Origin: Brevibacterium moorei
GTDB lineage: Bacteria; Actinomycetota; Actinomycetes; Actinomycetales; Brevibacteriaceae
NCBI RefSeq assembly: GCF_024580735.1
Contig: NZ_JANIJX010000007.1
Location: forward strand, 62,001 to 126,000
Direction of reading: 5' to 3'
Length of the DNA: 64,000 bases
Shown here: piece by piece, positions 52,476-61,779 of the stretch
Position numbering within the stretch: position 1 is the first letter of the stretch
Layout of the letters: every line of letters starts with the position of its first letter
Program-made: the position numbers and the translations under genes
The notes under the pieces: model-generated
What the model saw: only the letters and a program-made list of their open reading frames with translations
Told to the model about the DNA's origin: nothing
Database searches by the model: none

Positions 52476-53582
52476 ATGACCACGACACCCGAAACCCCCG
52501 CATCCGGGACAACCTATGCCGCAGCAGGCGTGGACGTGGAGGCGGGTGACAGGGCCGTCGAGCTGATGAAGGAGGCGGTCTCGCGCACGCACACCGCCGG
52601 TGTGTTCGGCGGGGTCGGCGGTTTCGCCGGGATGTTCGACGTCAGCTTCCTGCACGGCTACAAACAGCCCCTGCTGGCCACCTCGACCGACGGGGTGGGC
52701 ACCAAGGTCGCGATCGCGCAGGCCCTGGACATCCACGACACGATCGGCTGGGACCTCGTCGGCATGGTCGTCGACGACATCGTCGTCGCCGGCGCCAAAC
52801 CGCTGATCATGACCGACTACATCGCCTGCGGGCACGTGGTGCCCCAGCGGATCGCCGACATCGTGCGCGGCGTGGCCGAGGCCTGCACGGCGGCCGGCGT
52901 CTCCCTGGTCGGCGGGGAGACCGCCGAGCATCCTGGCCTGTTGGGGCCGGACGAATACGATGTCGCCGGTGCCGCCACCGGGGTGGTGGACGCCGCCGAT
53001 CTGCTGGGTGCCGAGAAGGTGCGCGCCGGCGACGTGCTCATCGGACTGCCCTCGTCCGGCCTGCACTCCAATGGCTACTCGCTGGTGCGCCGCATCATCG
53101 CCGACGCCGGTTGGAAACTGGACCGCGAGGTCCCGGAATTCGGCCGTACCCTGGGCGAGGAGATCCTCACCCCCACCCACGTTTACTCCGGCGAGCTGCT
53201 GCGGGTGCTGCAGGAGCATCCGGGTGCCGTGCACTCGATGAGCCATGTGACCGGCGGCGGGCTGTCGGCGAACGTGGCCCGCGTGCTGCCGGTGGGCACC
53301 CTGGCCACAATGCGGCGCGGCTCCTGGGAGGTCCCCGCGGTGTTCAACGTGCTGGGCGATCTGGGAGGGGTGCCCGGGGCCGACCGCGAACGCACCTGGA
53401 ACCTGGGTGTGGGCATGGTGTTGGTGGCCGATGCCGCGGCCGCCGATGCGCTGCTGGCCGCCTACCCCGGTGCGTGGATCCTCGGAGACGTGAGCACCGA
53501 TGACGGCGCGCTGGCCGGCGATCCCTTCTATGTGCAGGGCGCCAAGGGCGTCGACGGCGGGGCTGCGATCCTGCTCGACTGA
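52476..53582 (+). CDS. purM: Phosphoribosylformylglycinamidine cyclo-ligase
   Basis: AIR synthetase, fifth step of purine synthesis, 368 residues. TYAAAGVDVEAGDRAVELMK at the start, LLATSTDGVGTKVAIAQAL, NDIVVAGAKPL-like VDDIVVAGAKPLIMTDYIAC, SLVGGETAEHPGLLG and GLPSSGLHSNGYSLVR are standard. An unusual extension of about 12 residues precedes the start region. purF, which commonly lies just upstream of purM, is absent from the window. GAGAAGG precedes the ATG. Confidence 0.97.
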   Translation: MTTTPETPASGTTYAAAGVDVEAGDRAVELMKEAVSRTHTAGVFGGVGGFAGMFDVSFLHGYKQPLLATSTDGVGTKVAIAQALDIHDTIGWDLVGMVVDDIVVAGAKPLIMTDYIACGHVVPQRIADIVRGVAEACTAAGVSLVGGETAEHPGLLGPDEYDVAGAATGVVDAADLLGAEKVRAGDVLIGLPSSGLHSNGYSLVRRIIADAGWKLDREVPEFGRTLGEEILTPTHVYSGELLRVLQEHPGAVHSMSHVTGGGLSANVARVLPVGTLATMRRGSWEVPAVFNVLGDLGGVPGADRERTWNLGVGMVLVADAAAADALLAAYPGAWILGDVSTDDGALAGDPFYVQGAKGVDGGAAILLD

Positions 53583-53609
53583 CCGGCTCTGAAATCAGCG
53601 CCGGCGAAC

Positions 53610-54203
53610 TCAGTGCTGGGTGAACGGGGGAACGTGTGTGCGTTCCCCCGCTCTGCTGTAGAGGCTGAGGTATTCGGCGGTGTCATCGGTGCGCTCATTG
53701 CCCAGGGCATGGGCCGTGCGCCCGTCGAACTGCACCGCCTGGCCGGCCGTCAGGGTGTAGGTGCGCGGGCCCAGCCGCAGCCACAGGGAACCCGCGACAA
53801 CATAGAGCCACTCATGGCCCGTGTGCATGCGCAGATCGGCACGGGAGCCCACCCGGCGCGATTCGGCCGGCCGCAGGATGTGCCGGTAGATGCGCAGCGG
53901 GGTGTCGGCATGGGCCAGTGCGGTGACGGTTTCGCCTGGCAGGTTCGCCCTGCGGGGGTTCACCCTGGCCTCCGTCAACGGCGGTCCGCCCACCAGATCG
54001 TCCAGGGGGACATGGTAGAGGCGCGACAGCGGCAGCAACAGCTCCAGGGTGGCCTTGCGCTCACCGGATTCCAGCCGTGACAGAGTCGAGGCGGAGATGT
54101 GTGTGGAGTGTCCGACCTCGGCCAGGGTGAGGTTCTTGGCCGTGCGTGCAGCCTTGAGGCGGGTTCCGATGCCGGTCAGGGCCTCGTCGATCGTCGCGTC
54201 CAT
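53610..54203 (-). CDS. XRE-family regulator with C-terminal cupin domain
   Basis: Transcription factor of 197 residues. The helix-turn-helix is at about 13-68 (LKAARTAKNLTLAEVGHSTH ... SASTLSRLESGERKAT), and the cupin sensor domain at about 105-190 (LRMHTGHEWLYVVAGSLWLR, then LTAGQAVQFDGRTAHALGN) with possible metal-binding His/Glu. Such proteins usually repress small-molecule catabolism or transport genes. The target is not apparent; neighbours are purM (convergent) and DUF3073. TAGGCT seven bases before the ATG suggests a leaderless transcript. Confidence 0.9.
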   Translation of the reverse strand: MDATIDEALTGIGTRLKAARTAKNLTLAEVGHSTHISASTLSRLESGERKATLELLLPLSRLYHVPLDDLVGGPPLTEARVNPRRANLPGETVTALAHADTPLRIYRHILRPAESRRVGSRADLRMHTGHEWLYVVAGSLWLRLGPRTYTLTAGQAVQFDGRTAHALGNERTDDTAEYLSLYSRAGERTHVPPFTQH

Positions 54204-54210
54204 GGCCTTA

Positions 54211-54216
54211 AGCCTA
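54211..54216 (-). promoter_or_regulatory. -10 box of leaderless XRE-cupin transcript
   Basis: TAGGCT on the minus strand, seven bases before the ATG at 54203. Confidence 0.45.
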
Positions 54217-54236
54217 GCCGCAGCGCGGGAGCCGGT

Positions 54237-54485
54237 TCAGTTGGACCGGTCGTGGTCCTTCGATTCGGACTCCTCGATGACATCGGCCCATTCCGCGTAC
54301 TTGTCCGCGTAATCCGAATAGTCATCGTCGGGGTCCTCAGCGTAGTCATCCTGGAAATCGGGAGCTGCCTGCTCCGATTCCGAACCGAGTTCCCTCTGGA
54401 GAGCATTCAAATCGGTGTCCGGACTGAAATACTTGAGCTTCCGGGCTACCTTGATCTGCTTCGCCTTAGCGCGGCCGCGACCCAC
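54237..54485 (-). CDS. DUF3073 family protein
   Basis: Small acidic actinobacterial protein of 82 residues, function unknown. The N-terminus GRGRAKAKQIKVARKLKYFS is basic and is the DUF3073 hallmark; the rest is very acidic (DDYAEDPDDDYSDYADKYAE). The start is GTG at 54485 with GGAGGGGG ten bases upstream. The opposite charges of the two halves suggest binding to nucleic acid or ribosome, but that is a guess. Confidence 0.9.
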   Translation of the reverse strand: MGRGRAKAKQIKVARKLKYFSPDTDLNALQRELGSESEQAAPDFQDDYAEDPDDDYSDYADKYAEWADVIEESESKDHDRSN

Positions 54486-54658
54486 AGGCGTCGACCCCCT
54501 CCGTCTAGGTCCAGGATGCCCTTATACAGGCCCCGGTGCAATTCTCACAAATGTCCTTATGACGGATAATGTTACCGGTTATCGGCTGCAGTTGCCATTT
54601 CGCGGACACGGTCGTGAGATGAGACACGCCGCGGGCCCACTCGCGGTGGGACCCGGCT

Positions 54659-56212
54659 TCACTCCACCCAGTCGAAGGTTCTGGTCACCGCCTGCTTCCA
54701 GCGGGAGAACAATTCCTCCACCCGTTCCCGCGGCATCTGCGGGGTCCAGCGGCGGCCCGGCTGCCAGCGGCCGGTGACATCGTCCTCGTCACGCCAGAAG
54801 CCCACCGCGATGCCGGCGGCGAAGGCCGCTCCCAGGGCGGTGACCTCGGTGATCTGCGGGCGCACCACCGGGACCTGCAGGAGGTCGGCTTGGAACTGCA
54901 TGAGGAAGTCGTTGTCCGTCATCCCGCCGTCGACCCGCAGCTCGCTCAGGGCCACCCCGGAATCGGCGTTCATCGCCTCGATCACCTCGCGGGACTGATA
55001 GGCGGTGGACTCCAGGGCCGCGCGCACGATGTGGGCCCGGTTGACGAACCTGGTCAGCCCGACGATCACCCCGCGCGCATCGGGGCGCCAATACGGTGCG
55101 AAGAGCCCGGAGAAGGCCGGCACGATGTACGTATCGCCCGAATCCGGCACCGACTTCGCCAGGGCCTCGGACTGGGCGGCGTCGGTGAGCATCCCCAGAT
55201 TGTCGCGTAGCCACTGGATGAGCGAACCGGACACCGCGATCGAGCCCTCCAGGGCGTACACCGGCGCCCGCCCACCCAACTGGTAGGCGACGGTGGTCAG
55301 TAGACCGTTATCGCTGATCACCGGCTCACCGCCGGTGTTCATCAGCATGAAGTTGCCGGTGCCGTAGGTGTTCTTCGACTGGCCGGGGGTGAAACAGGCA
55401 TGCCCGAAGGTGGCGGCCTGCTGATCGCCCAGGATGCCGGCGATCGGCACGCCGGCCAGGAAGCCGTGCGGGCGACCGTGGCCGTAGACCTCGGAAGAGG
55501 TGCGGATCTCGGGCAGCATGGACATGGGGATGCCGAAATCGGCTGCGATATCGGCCTCCCAGGACAGGGAGCGGATGTCCATGAGCATCGTGCGCGACGC
55601 ATTCGTCACATCGGTCAGATGCACCCCGCCCTTGGGCCCTGGCCCCTGCGGGCCACCCGTGAGGTTCCACAGCAACCAGGTGTCGGTGGTGCCGAAGAGC
55701 AGGTCCCCGGCCTCGGCCGCGGCGCGCGCACCCGGCACGTTCTCCAGGATCCAGGCGATCTTGGGTCCGGCGAAGTAGGTCGCAAGGGACAGTCCGACGC
55801 GCTCGCGGTACCGATCGTCCCCGGCGGGTCCTCCCTCGGGTGCGCCGGCGGCCAGGCGCTCGCAGATCTCGCGGGTCCGGATGTCCTGCCACACGATGGC
55901 GTTGTAGACCGGCTCGCCGGTGTGCCGGTTCCACACGACCGTGGTCTCACGCTGGTTCGTGATCCCCACCGCGGCGATCCGGGAGGCGTCGAGTTCCGCC
56001 TTGGACAGGCAGTCGGCGACGGCCCGGCGGACATTGCGCCAGATCTCCAGGGGGTCGTGTTCGACCCAGCCCGCGCGCGGGAAGATCTGCTCGTGTTCCA
56101 ACTGGCCGATCGACACGATCGATCCGGCATGGTCGAACAGGATCGCCCGGGACGACGTCGTCCCCTGGTCGATCGCCATCACGTAGTCGCGGGTGGGGCT
56201 GCTTGCGGACAT
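54659..56212 (-). CDS. glpK: Glycerol kinase
   Basis: Phosphorylates glycerol to glycerol 3-phosphate with ATP, 517 residues. [18 protein letters not shown] is the phosphate-1 motif; [27 protein letters not shown]-type [26 protein letters not shown] and [14 protein letters not shown] are characteristic FGGY motifs; [20 protein letters not shown] is the C-terminal ATP motif. Glycerol 3-phosphate is the precursor of CDP-glycerol, so the enzyme could feed the teichoic acid locus. There is no glpF or glpD beside it. The transcript looks leaderless. Confidence 0.97.
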   Translation of the reverse strand: MSASSPTRDYVMAIDQGTTSSRAILFDHAGSIVSIGQLEHEQIFPRAGWVEHDPLEIWRNVRRAVADCLSKAELDASRIAAVGITNQRETTVVWNRHTGEPVYNAIVWQDIRTREICERLAAGAPEGGPAGDDRYRERVGLSLATYFAGPKIAWILENVPGARAAAEAGDLLFGTTDTWLLWNLTGGPQGPGPKGGVHLTDVTNASRTMLMDIRSLSWEADIAADFGIPMSMLPEIRTSSEVYGHGRPHGFLAGVPIAGILGDQQAATFGHACFTPGQSKNTYGTGNFMLMNTGGEPVISDNGLLTTVAYQLGGRAPVYALEGSIAVSGSLIQWLRDNLGMLTDAAQSEALAKSVPDSGDTYIVPAFSGLFAPYWRPDARGVIVGLTRFVNRAHIVRAALESTAYQSREVIEAMNADSGVALSELRVDGGMTDNDFLMQFQADLLQVPVVRPQITEVTALGAAFAAGIAVGFWRDEDDVTGRWQPGRRWTPQMPRERVEELFSRWKQAVTRTFDWVE

Positions 56213-56218
56213 GGTTCG

Positions 56219-56245
56219 ATCCTACTAGCGCGCGCCAAGTAGGGT
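56219..56245. promoter_or_regulatory. Divergent leaderless -10 boxes, glpK and 56252 gene
   Basis: TAGGAT on the minus strand (56219-56224) is six bases before the glpK ATG at 56212; TAGGGT on the plus strand (56240-56245) is six bases before the ATG at 56252. The starts are only 39 bases apart. Confidence 0.55.
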
Positions 56246-56251
56246 AGCGGT

Positions 56252-57067
56252 ATGCCCTATGCGCGTGACTTCCAGATCGACCTGCGGGTCTTCGAGCCGA
56301 TCGAAATGCACCCCGATCTGGCTGACTACCCTGTCAGCGAGAACCGGGATATGATCCTGGACCTGGTCGCGGCCGATGCCGATAAGCGATTGCTGAGCCT
56401 GCCCCCGGATCCGATCGCCGACTCCTACCGGGGCACGCCTATCTTCATGCCCGGCTCCGAGGCCGGCGACGGGCTGGACCGCGTGTGCCCGGTGCAGGAC
56501 GATATCCGCTCCTGGGCCGCGCTCGATTCGCTCGAGGACGATCTGCCCAGGGCCGAGCTCGACCTGGTGGTCCCGAAGTCGGCGCGCCGCCGGGCGGCCG
56601 CGCACCGGGTCGAATGGCTGCAGGACGACCCCGATCAGCGGATCTTCACCCGGACCGCGGCCTGGGACATCTCCCCGGTGTGGTGGCTGGCACTGGATCC
56701 GGAGGAGGACCGGGTGATCGTCAGTGAGCGCGCCGGCGCCCCGTGGGTGCGTATCCGTGTCCCCGTGCTCACCGCCTCGGCCCGGGTCGAATGGGCGGCC
56801 GGGGTGCTGGAGGAGAAGTCCCGGTTGACGACTGTGCGGGAATCGACGGTGGCCTTCGGCGAATGGTTGGACTCCTTCGACCTCAACGCGATCGTGGAAT
56901 TGGACCTGGGCGGGATGACCGGGGTGCTGTGGCCGGACACCGGTGCCGGCCTGGTGACCGAGTGGATCGACTCGCTGGACATGGACAATCCGGAGGGCGC
57001 GCGGGCTGCTTTCGAAGAATACTCGAACCACTGGGAGCGCCTGGTGCTGTACGCACGGGCGAATTGA
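56252..57067 (+). CDS. Hypothetical protein
   Basis: Unrecognised soluble protein of 271 residues, acidic, without signal peptide or membrane helix. Notable stretches are YARDFQIDLRVFEPIEMHPD at the start, RAAAHRVEWLQDDPDQRIFT in the middle, WWLALDPEEDRVIV, and ARVEWAAGVLEEKSRLTTVR. It resembles conserved actinobacterial hypothetical proteins but no fold is evident. It shares a compact promoter with glpK, so a link to glycerol metabolism is possible but unproven. Only 111 bases separate it from metF. Confidence 0.75.
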   Translation: MPYARDFQIDLRVFEPIEMHPDLADYPVSENRDMILDLVAADADKRLLSLPPDPIADSYRGTPIFMPGSEAGDGLDRVCPVQDDIRSWAALDSLEDDLPRAELDLVVPKSARRRAAAHRVEWLQDDPDQRIFTRTAAWDISPVWWLALDPEEDRVIVSERAGAPWVRIRVPVLTASARVEWAAGVLEEKSRLTTVRESTVAFGEWLDSFDLNAIVELDLGGMTGVLWPDTGAGLVTEWIDSLDMDNPEGARAAFEEYSNHWERLVLYARAN

Positions 57068-57076
57068 ACAGCAGTT

Positions 57077-57115
57077 ATAGACCGCGCCTATGGTGAGTCA
57101 TATATGGTGCGTATA
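57077..57115. repeat. Two AT-rich 15-bp palindromes upstream of metF
   Basis: ATAG-N7-CTAT at 57077-57091 and TATA-N7-TATA at 57101-57115, with centres 24 bases apart, about 50-90 bases before the metF -10. The spacing of two helical turns and an otherwise GC-rich surrounding make them candidate sites for a methionine or SAM-responsive regulator. They are not exact copies of each other. Confidence 0.4.
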
Positions 57116-57165
57116 AATCTATGACCGAATGTGACGCGGCACTTTCCCGGCTCGTCCGGTGGACC

Positions 57166-57171
57166 TATCGT
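57166..57171 (+). promoter_or_regulatory. metF: -10 box of leaderless metF-metE transcript
   Basis: TATCGT seven bases before the ATG at 57179; no ribosome site is present. Confidence 0.45.
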
Positions 57172-57178
57172 GGCTGGC

Positions 57179-58159
57179 ATGAACACGACATCGGGAACGG
57201 TATCCGCCTCGGCTCCCCTGGACGAGATAGCGCCGGGCGGGCGTCCCGCCGGCCCCGGTGACTCGCGGCTGGCCCTGTCCTTCGAGGTCATCCCGCCGGG
57301 CACCGCGGCCGGCCGGGCCCGGTTGCCCGCGCTCATCTCCACCCTCGAGGGCTATGCCCCCGACTATGTGGCGATCACCAGTTCGGGCAAGTCCGGGTGG
57401 GCGGCCGGTACGCGCGACTTCGTGCGCGAGCTCGACCAGACCACCCGGCTGCGCCCGCTGGCCCACATCACCTGCATGGGCGCGCCCCGGGCGGAACTGG
57501 TCCACCAGGTCGAGGACTTCGTCGACGCGGGGGTCCGCGGTTTCCTGGCGATCCGCGGGGACCTGGAACCGGGGTCCAGCGCCCCTCCGGCGGGGCACCT
57601 GGCCCATGCCAACGACTTAGTCGAACTCATCCGGCGGGTCGAGGCCAGGGACTTCGCCCGCTTCGCCGCCGGCCGGTTGTCGGTCGGGGTGGCCGCCTAT
57701 CCCTCCGGGCACGCGGAATCCACGGGGGTCGACGAGGACATCGACGTGCTGCTGGCCAAGCAGCGGGCCGGCGCGGACTTCGCGATCACCCAGCTCTTCT
57801 TCGACCCCGAGGCCTATCTGCGCCTGTTGGAGCGCTCCCGCCTGGCCGGGGTGCACCTGCCGATCGTGCCGGGAATCCTGCCGGTGACCTCGGCGGCCCG
57901 GCTGCAGCGGATGGCGCACCTGTCGGGGCTTACGCCCCCGGCGGGGCTGGACGCCCGCCTGGAGAGCGCCTCGGAGGCCGAACAGCGTGACATCGGGTTG
58001 GCCTTCACCGCCGAACTGGCCGCACGCCTGCTCGACGGGGGAGCCCCCGGACTGCACATCTACACATTCAACAACCCACGGGTGGTCGGCGATCTGTTCG
58101 ATCGGATCGACCGCGGACGCCTGACCACCCGAAACCATCAGAGAGAGGCGAGGCAATGA
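57179..58159 (+). CDS. metF: Methylenetetrahydrofolate reductase
   Basis: Reduces 5,10-methylene-THF to 5-methyl-THF, the methyl donor for MetE. The product is 326 residues, an FAD TIM barrel. LALSFEVIPPGTAAGRARLP contains the catalytic Glu; PDYVAITSSGKSGW, LAHITCMGAPRAEL, GFLAIRGDLE and FAITQLFFDPEAYLRLLERS follow the family order. IPIVPGILPVTS-like VHLPIVPGILPVTS is near residue 235. The first ~28 residues are an unconserved lead. Its stop overlaps the metE start by 4 bases, so the two enzymes are made together. Confidence 0.94.
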   Translation: MNTTSGTVSASAPLDEIAPGGRPAGPGDSRLALSFEVIPPGTAAGRARLPALISTLEGYAPDYVAITSSGKSGWAAGTRDFVRELDQTTRLRPLAHITCMGAPRAELVHQVEDFVDAGVRGFLAIRGDLEPGSSAPPAGHLAHANDLVELIRRVEARDFARFAAGRLSVGVAAYPSGHAESTGVDEDIDVLLAKQRAGADFAITQLFFDPEAYLRLLERSRLAGVHLPIVPGILPVTSAARLQRMAHLSGLTPPAGLDARLESASEAEQRDIGLAFTAELAARLLDGGAPGLHIYTFNNPRVVGDLFDRIDRGRLTTRNHQREARQ

Positions 58160-60504
58160 CTGCCGAAACCACCCGGCTGCGCGGACCGCAGCTGCCCCAG
58201 GCCACCGTCACCGGCTATCCGCGGATCGGGCCGAACCGGGAACTGAAGAAGGCGCTCGAATCCTTCTGGGCCGGCGACATCACGGAGGCCGACCTGGAAT
58301 CCGCCGCGCACAGCCTGCGCCTTGACACCTATGCCCGGCTGAAGGATCTGGGGCTGACGGAGGCCTATTCGATCCCGGCGGACTTCGCCTGGTACGACCA
58401 CGTCCTGGAAACGGCGATCACGGTGGGCCTGCAGGGCGGTGCGGTGGACACGGTCACCGCACAGCAGTACTTCGGACTGGCCCGGGGGAACGAGAAGCGG
58501 GCGCCGTTGGAGATGACGAAGTGGTTCGATACGAACTACCACTACTTGGTGCCCGAGGTCTCCGGCGACGCCGAGCGGACCTTCACCGCGCGCGCCGACC
58601 GACTGCTCAAGCTGGTCAAGGAGGGCCACGACGCGGGGCACACGCTGCGGCCGGTCCTGGTGGGGCCCGTGACCCTGCTGGCCCTGTCCAAGGCGGCCGG
58701 CGCCGAGGACGCGGAACCCCTGGCACACCTCGAGAAGCTGGTCGACGCCTACGCCGAGGTGCTGGCGGAGCTGGCCAGGGCCAATGTCGACTGGGTGCAG
58801 CTGGACGAGCCGGCCCTGGTCGCGGACCTGGAGACGGCCTCGGACGCTGAGCTCGCCGCCGCCTACAGCCGGGCGTACGAGCGGCTGCTGGAGCCCGTGC
58901 CGGGCCGGCAGCGCCCGCAGGTTCTGGTGGCCACACCCTACGGTGCCCTGCAGACCGGGCTGGGCGCCTTGGCGCAGACCCCGCCGGAGGCCGTGCACGT
59001 CGACCTGTCGGCCACGGTGCTCGAGCGCGATCCGGAGTACGCTGCGCGCGTGGCCGCCGTGCTGCCGGAATCCGTCGGGCTGGTCGCCGGCGTCATCGAC
59101 GGGCGCAATGTGTGGGCCGCCGACCTTGAATCCGTGTACGCCCAGGTCTCCGAACTCGGCCGGTCCGTGACCGTGTCGACCGGGACCTCGCTGCTGCACG
59201 TGCCCTATTCCCTGGCCCCGGAGACCAAACTCCCCGTCGATGTGGCCGGCTGGCTGTCGTTCGCCGAGGAGAAGGTCTCGGAGGTCGTGGCACTGGGTGA
59301 TTCGCTCGTCTCCGGCGTCACCGGCCGGGTGCGCTCTTCGAACGCTGCCGTGTTCGAGCGCTCCCGGCGGGCCAAGCGGACCCGTGGGGAGTCGAACCGG
59401 ACCTTCGACGCCGCGGTGCGCAAGCGCACGCAGGGACTGGCGGAGGCCCCGGTCGACCGGGGCGATCCGGCGGCCCGCCGCGCCGCCCAGCACAGGGCCC
59501 TGGGGCTGCCGCTGCTGCCGACGACTACGATCGGCTCCTTCCCACAGACCGTCGAGGTGCGGCGGGCCAGGGCGGATTACCGCGCCGGCCGGATCACCTC
59601 GGACGAGTACGTGGAGGCGAACCGGGCGGAGATCAAGCGGGTCGTCGACCTGCAGGAGGAGCTGGGCCTGGACGTGCTGGTCCACGGCGAGCCCGAGCGC
59701 AACGACATGGTGCAGTACTTCGCCGAGCACCTGGAGGGCTTCACCACCACGGTGGCCGGCTGGGTGCAGTCCTACGGCAGCCGGTGCACGCGTCCGCCGA
59801 TCCTGTTCGGTGACGTGTCCCGGCCCGCGCCGATCACCGTGGAGTGGTCGAGCTACACCGCGGGGCTGACCGACAAGCCGGTCAAGGGCATGCTGACCGG
59901 GCCGGTGACGATCCTGGCGTGGTCCTTCGTGCGCGACGATGTGCCGCTGGCCGAACCGGCCTTCCAGCTGGGCGTGGCCCTGGGCGACGAGGTGGCGGAT
60001 CTGGAGGCCGCGGGCCTGCCGATCGTGCAGGTCGACGAGCCGGCGCTGCGCGAGCTGCTGCCGCTGCGCGCGGCCGACCGGCAGGCCTATCTGGACTGGG
60101 CCGTGAAGTCCTTCCGACTGGTCCACGTCGGGGTGGCGCCGCAGACGCAGATCCACACGCACCTGTGCTACTCCGAGTTCAACCAGATCATCGATGCGAT
60201 CGCGGCCCTGGATGCCGATGTCACCTCGATCGAGGCGGCGCGCTCGCGGATGGAGCTGCTGGCCGGGCTCGACGAGCACTTCACGTCCGAGATCGGACCG
60301 GGCGTCTACGATATCCACTCCCCGCGGGTGCCGGGAGTCGACGAGATCGCAGGGCTGATCGAGGCGGCGCTGGAGCACGTGCCCGCCGATCGGCTGTGGA
60401 TCAACCCGGACTGCGGGCTGAAGACCAGGGGCTATGCCGAGGTCGAACCGGCACTGCACAATATGGTCGCCGCGCGTGACCGGGTGGTGGCCCAGCTGGG
60501 CTGA
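58156..60504 (+). CDS. metE: 5-methyltetrahydropteroyltriglutamate-homocysteine methyltransferase
   Basis: Cobalamin-independent methionine synthase of 782 residues, full length with both barrels. The N-terminal [20 protein letters not shown] is the folate-binding start; the C-terminal catalytic barrel begins near residue 455 with [12 protein letters not shown]. Zinc ligands are His669 and Cys671 in HTHLCYSEF and Cys753 in [10 protein letters not shown]. It is coupled to metF by an ATGA overlap. A separate half-length paralogue is at 27339-28535. Confidence 0.98.
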   Translation: MTAETTRLRGPQLPQATVTGYPRIGPNRELKKALESFWAGDITEADLESAAHSLRLDTYARLKDLGLTEAYSIPADFAWYDHVLETAITVGLQGGAVDTVTAQQYFGLARGNEKRAPLEMTKWFDTNYHYLVPEVSGDAERTFTARADRLLKLVKEGHDAGHTLRPVLVGPVTLLALSKAAGAEDAEPLAHLEKLVDAYAEVLAELARANVDWVQLDEPALVADLETASDAELAAAYSRAYERLLEPVPGRQRPQVLVATPYGALQTGLGALAQTPPEAVHVDLSATVLERDPEYAARVAAVLPESVGLVAGVIDGRNVWAADLESVYAQVSELGRSVTVSTGTSLLHVPYSLAPETKLPVDVAGWLSFAEEKVSEVVALGDSLVSGVTGRVRSSNAAVFERSRRAKRTRGESNRTFDAAVRKRTQGLAEAPVDRGDPAARRAAQHRALGLPLLPTTTIGSFPQTVEVRRARADYRAGRITSDEYVEANRAEIKRVVDLQEELGLDVLVHGEPERNDMVQYFAEHLEGFTTTVAGWVQSYGSRCTRPPILFGDVSRPAPITVEWSSYTAGLTDKPVKGMLTGPVTILAWSFVRDDVPLAEPAFQLGVALGDEVADLEAAGLPIVQVDEPALRELLPLRAADRQAYLDWAVKSFRLVHVGVAPQTQIHTHLCYSEFNQIIDAIAALDADVTSIEAARSRMELLAGLDEHFTSEIGPGVYDIHSPRVPGVDEIAGLIEAALEHVPADRLWINPDCGLKTRGYAEVEPALHNMVAARDRVVAQLG

Positions 60505-60513
60505 GCTCCGGTT

Positions 60514-60561
60514 GTCGGCTGGGCCGGCCGGGTTGGAACCAGCTCGGTCGGCCCGGCCGAC
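60514..60561 (+). terminator. Hairpin after metE
   Basis: Arms 60514-60530 and 60545-60561 match at 15 of 17 positions, the others being possible G-T pairs on one strand, with a 14-base loop. It begins nine bases after the metE stop and ends before the converging membrane protein gene. Confidence 0.6.
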
Positions 60562-60565
60562 CCGC

Positions 60566-61273
60566 TCAGCGGCGCGGGTGCTTCTTTCCGCCGCCGTTTC
60601 CGGCGTGCGACTTGCTGTCGATCCACTGCAGGGCGACGGCGGAGATGATGAAGGCCAGATGGATCACCACCTGCGCGATGATCCCCTCCATCGTGTAGGC
60701 ACTGCCCTCCTTACCCAGGTTGCCGGCCTTGATGAAGGTCGACAGCAGGTGGATCGAGGAGATGGAGATGATGCTGATCGCCAGCTTCACCTTGAGCACA
60801 TTGGCGTTGATGTGGTGGAGCCAATCGGGTTCATCGGGATGGTCGTCCACGCCCAGCTTGGACACGAAGATGTCGTAGCCGCCCATGATGACCATGATGA
60901 GGAGGTTGGCGATCATGACGACGTCGATCAGCCCCAGGACCGAGAGCATGATCGCGTCCTCGTCCAGGTGGTTCAGATTCTGGGAGACGTTGACGATGAG
61001 GTGCCACAGGTCGACGAGGAAGACGATGGCGTAGATCAGCAGGGCGATGGCCAGGCCGATGTACAGGGGCGCCTGGAGCCAGCGGCTGCTGAAGATGAAC
61101 AGGCCCATCTGGCGGGAGCCCGCGGAGCGCCGGTAGTTGCTGAAGTCGTAGTTGCCGTCCGACATCACCGTGGGGGTGTGGGTGAAACTTGACGCCGGTG
61201 CTTCCGGGGGGTTCGGCGCCGGGACCCGGTCCGGGTCTGTTGGCTGGGGTTCGGTCGGCTGGTTGTCGCTCAC
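60566..61273 (-). CDS. UPF0114/YqhA-like membrane protein (TIGR00645 type)
   Basis: Integral membrane protein of 235 residues, unknown function. After a Pro-rich hydrophilic N-terminus (1-50) come four helices, the first in FIFSSRWLQAPLYIGLAIAL; LVNVMIANLLIMVIMGGYD-like MIANLLIMVIMGGYDIFVSK and WLHHINANVLKVKLAISI are the family's hallmark stretches. The GTG at 61273 is chosen because AAAGGA lies six bases before it. The C-terminus is a Gly/Lys/Arg tail. Confidence 0.85.
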   Translation of the reverse strand: MSDNQPTEPQPTDPDRVPAPNPPEAPASSFTHTPTVMSDGNYDFSNYRRSAGSRQMGLFIFSSRWLQAPLYIGLAIALLIYAIVFLVDLWHLIVNVSQNLNHLDEDAIMLSVLGLIDVVMIANLLIMVIMGGYDIFVSKLGVDDHPDEPDWLHHINANVLKVKLAISIISISSIHLLSTFIKAGNLGKEGSAYTMEGIIAQVVIHLAFIISAVALQWIDSKSHAGNGGGKKHPRR

Positions 61274-61353
61274 GCGGAGTCCTTTCGTGCAAAAAACGCG
61301 TGCCCCCATTATCGCAGCGGATTATGGGGGTCGGACTCAGAGAGAACCCGGCC

Positions 61354-61779
61354 TCAGAACCGGCGTGCGGCGATCCAGTTCGCAATCGCCCAGACCAGCA
61401 TATTGCCCAGGAAGAGGGCGAGTGCCACGTAGAGGAGCGGCGAGGGATTTTCCCGGTAGCTCAGTGCGGCCCAGACGTAGAGGGCGAACACCGCCACCAG
61501 GTTGAACGCGCCCACCGCGGCCAGGCCGGTCATGCCGATCTGCCGGTCGCGCTCATCGGCGTACTCCAGGGCGTTGACCCGGGCCAGGTCCGTCATCCGG
61601 TGCTTGCGCCGGTGGGCGCGGGCCACGGTGATGAGCATGCAGATGAACAGCACGCCCATCCAGAAGGTCATCCACCAGTCGTGCGCAATGGCGCTGACGC
61701 CGACAGTGCCGGCCAGGAGGACCAGGACGACCACATTGGGCCAGGAGACGAATAGCTTGTGGTTGGACTTCTCAGACAT
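61354..61779 (-). CDS. Small membrane protein partnered with an HTH regulator
   Basis: Product of 141 residues with four hydrophobic segments (about 14-31, 36-52, 86-106 and 115-133). Between the pairs lies an acidic/basic cytoplasmic loop (RAHRRKHRMTDLARVNALEY, then ADERDRQIGM). The pattern 'DERD..I' between two helix pairs is like DUF2178-type proteins, which are often encoded next to YozG-like HTH regulators, exactly as here. It overlaps the regulator gene by 8 bases and probably modulates or is controlled by it. Confidence 0.7.
   Translation of the reverse strand: MSEKSNHKLFVSWPNVVVLVLLAGTVGVSAIAHDWWMTFWMGVLFICMLITVARAHRRKHRMTDLARVNALEYADERDRQIGMTGLAAVGAFNLVAVFALYVWAALSYRENPSPLLYVALALFLGNMLVWAIANWIAARRF

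Noticed and set aside
57068-57178. SAM or cobalamin riboswitch before metF-metE
   Set aside because: The region is only 111 bases, the -10 lies seven bases from the start so there is almost no leader RNA, and no riboswitch core was recognised.
58138-60459. Open frame of about 773 codons opposite metE
   Set aside because: Antisense shadow; metE is complete with its zinc ligands on the plus strand.
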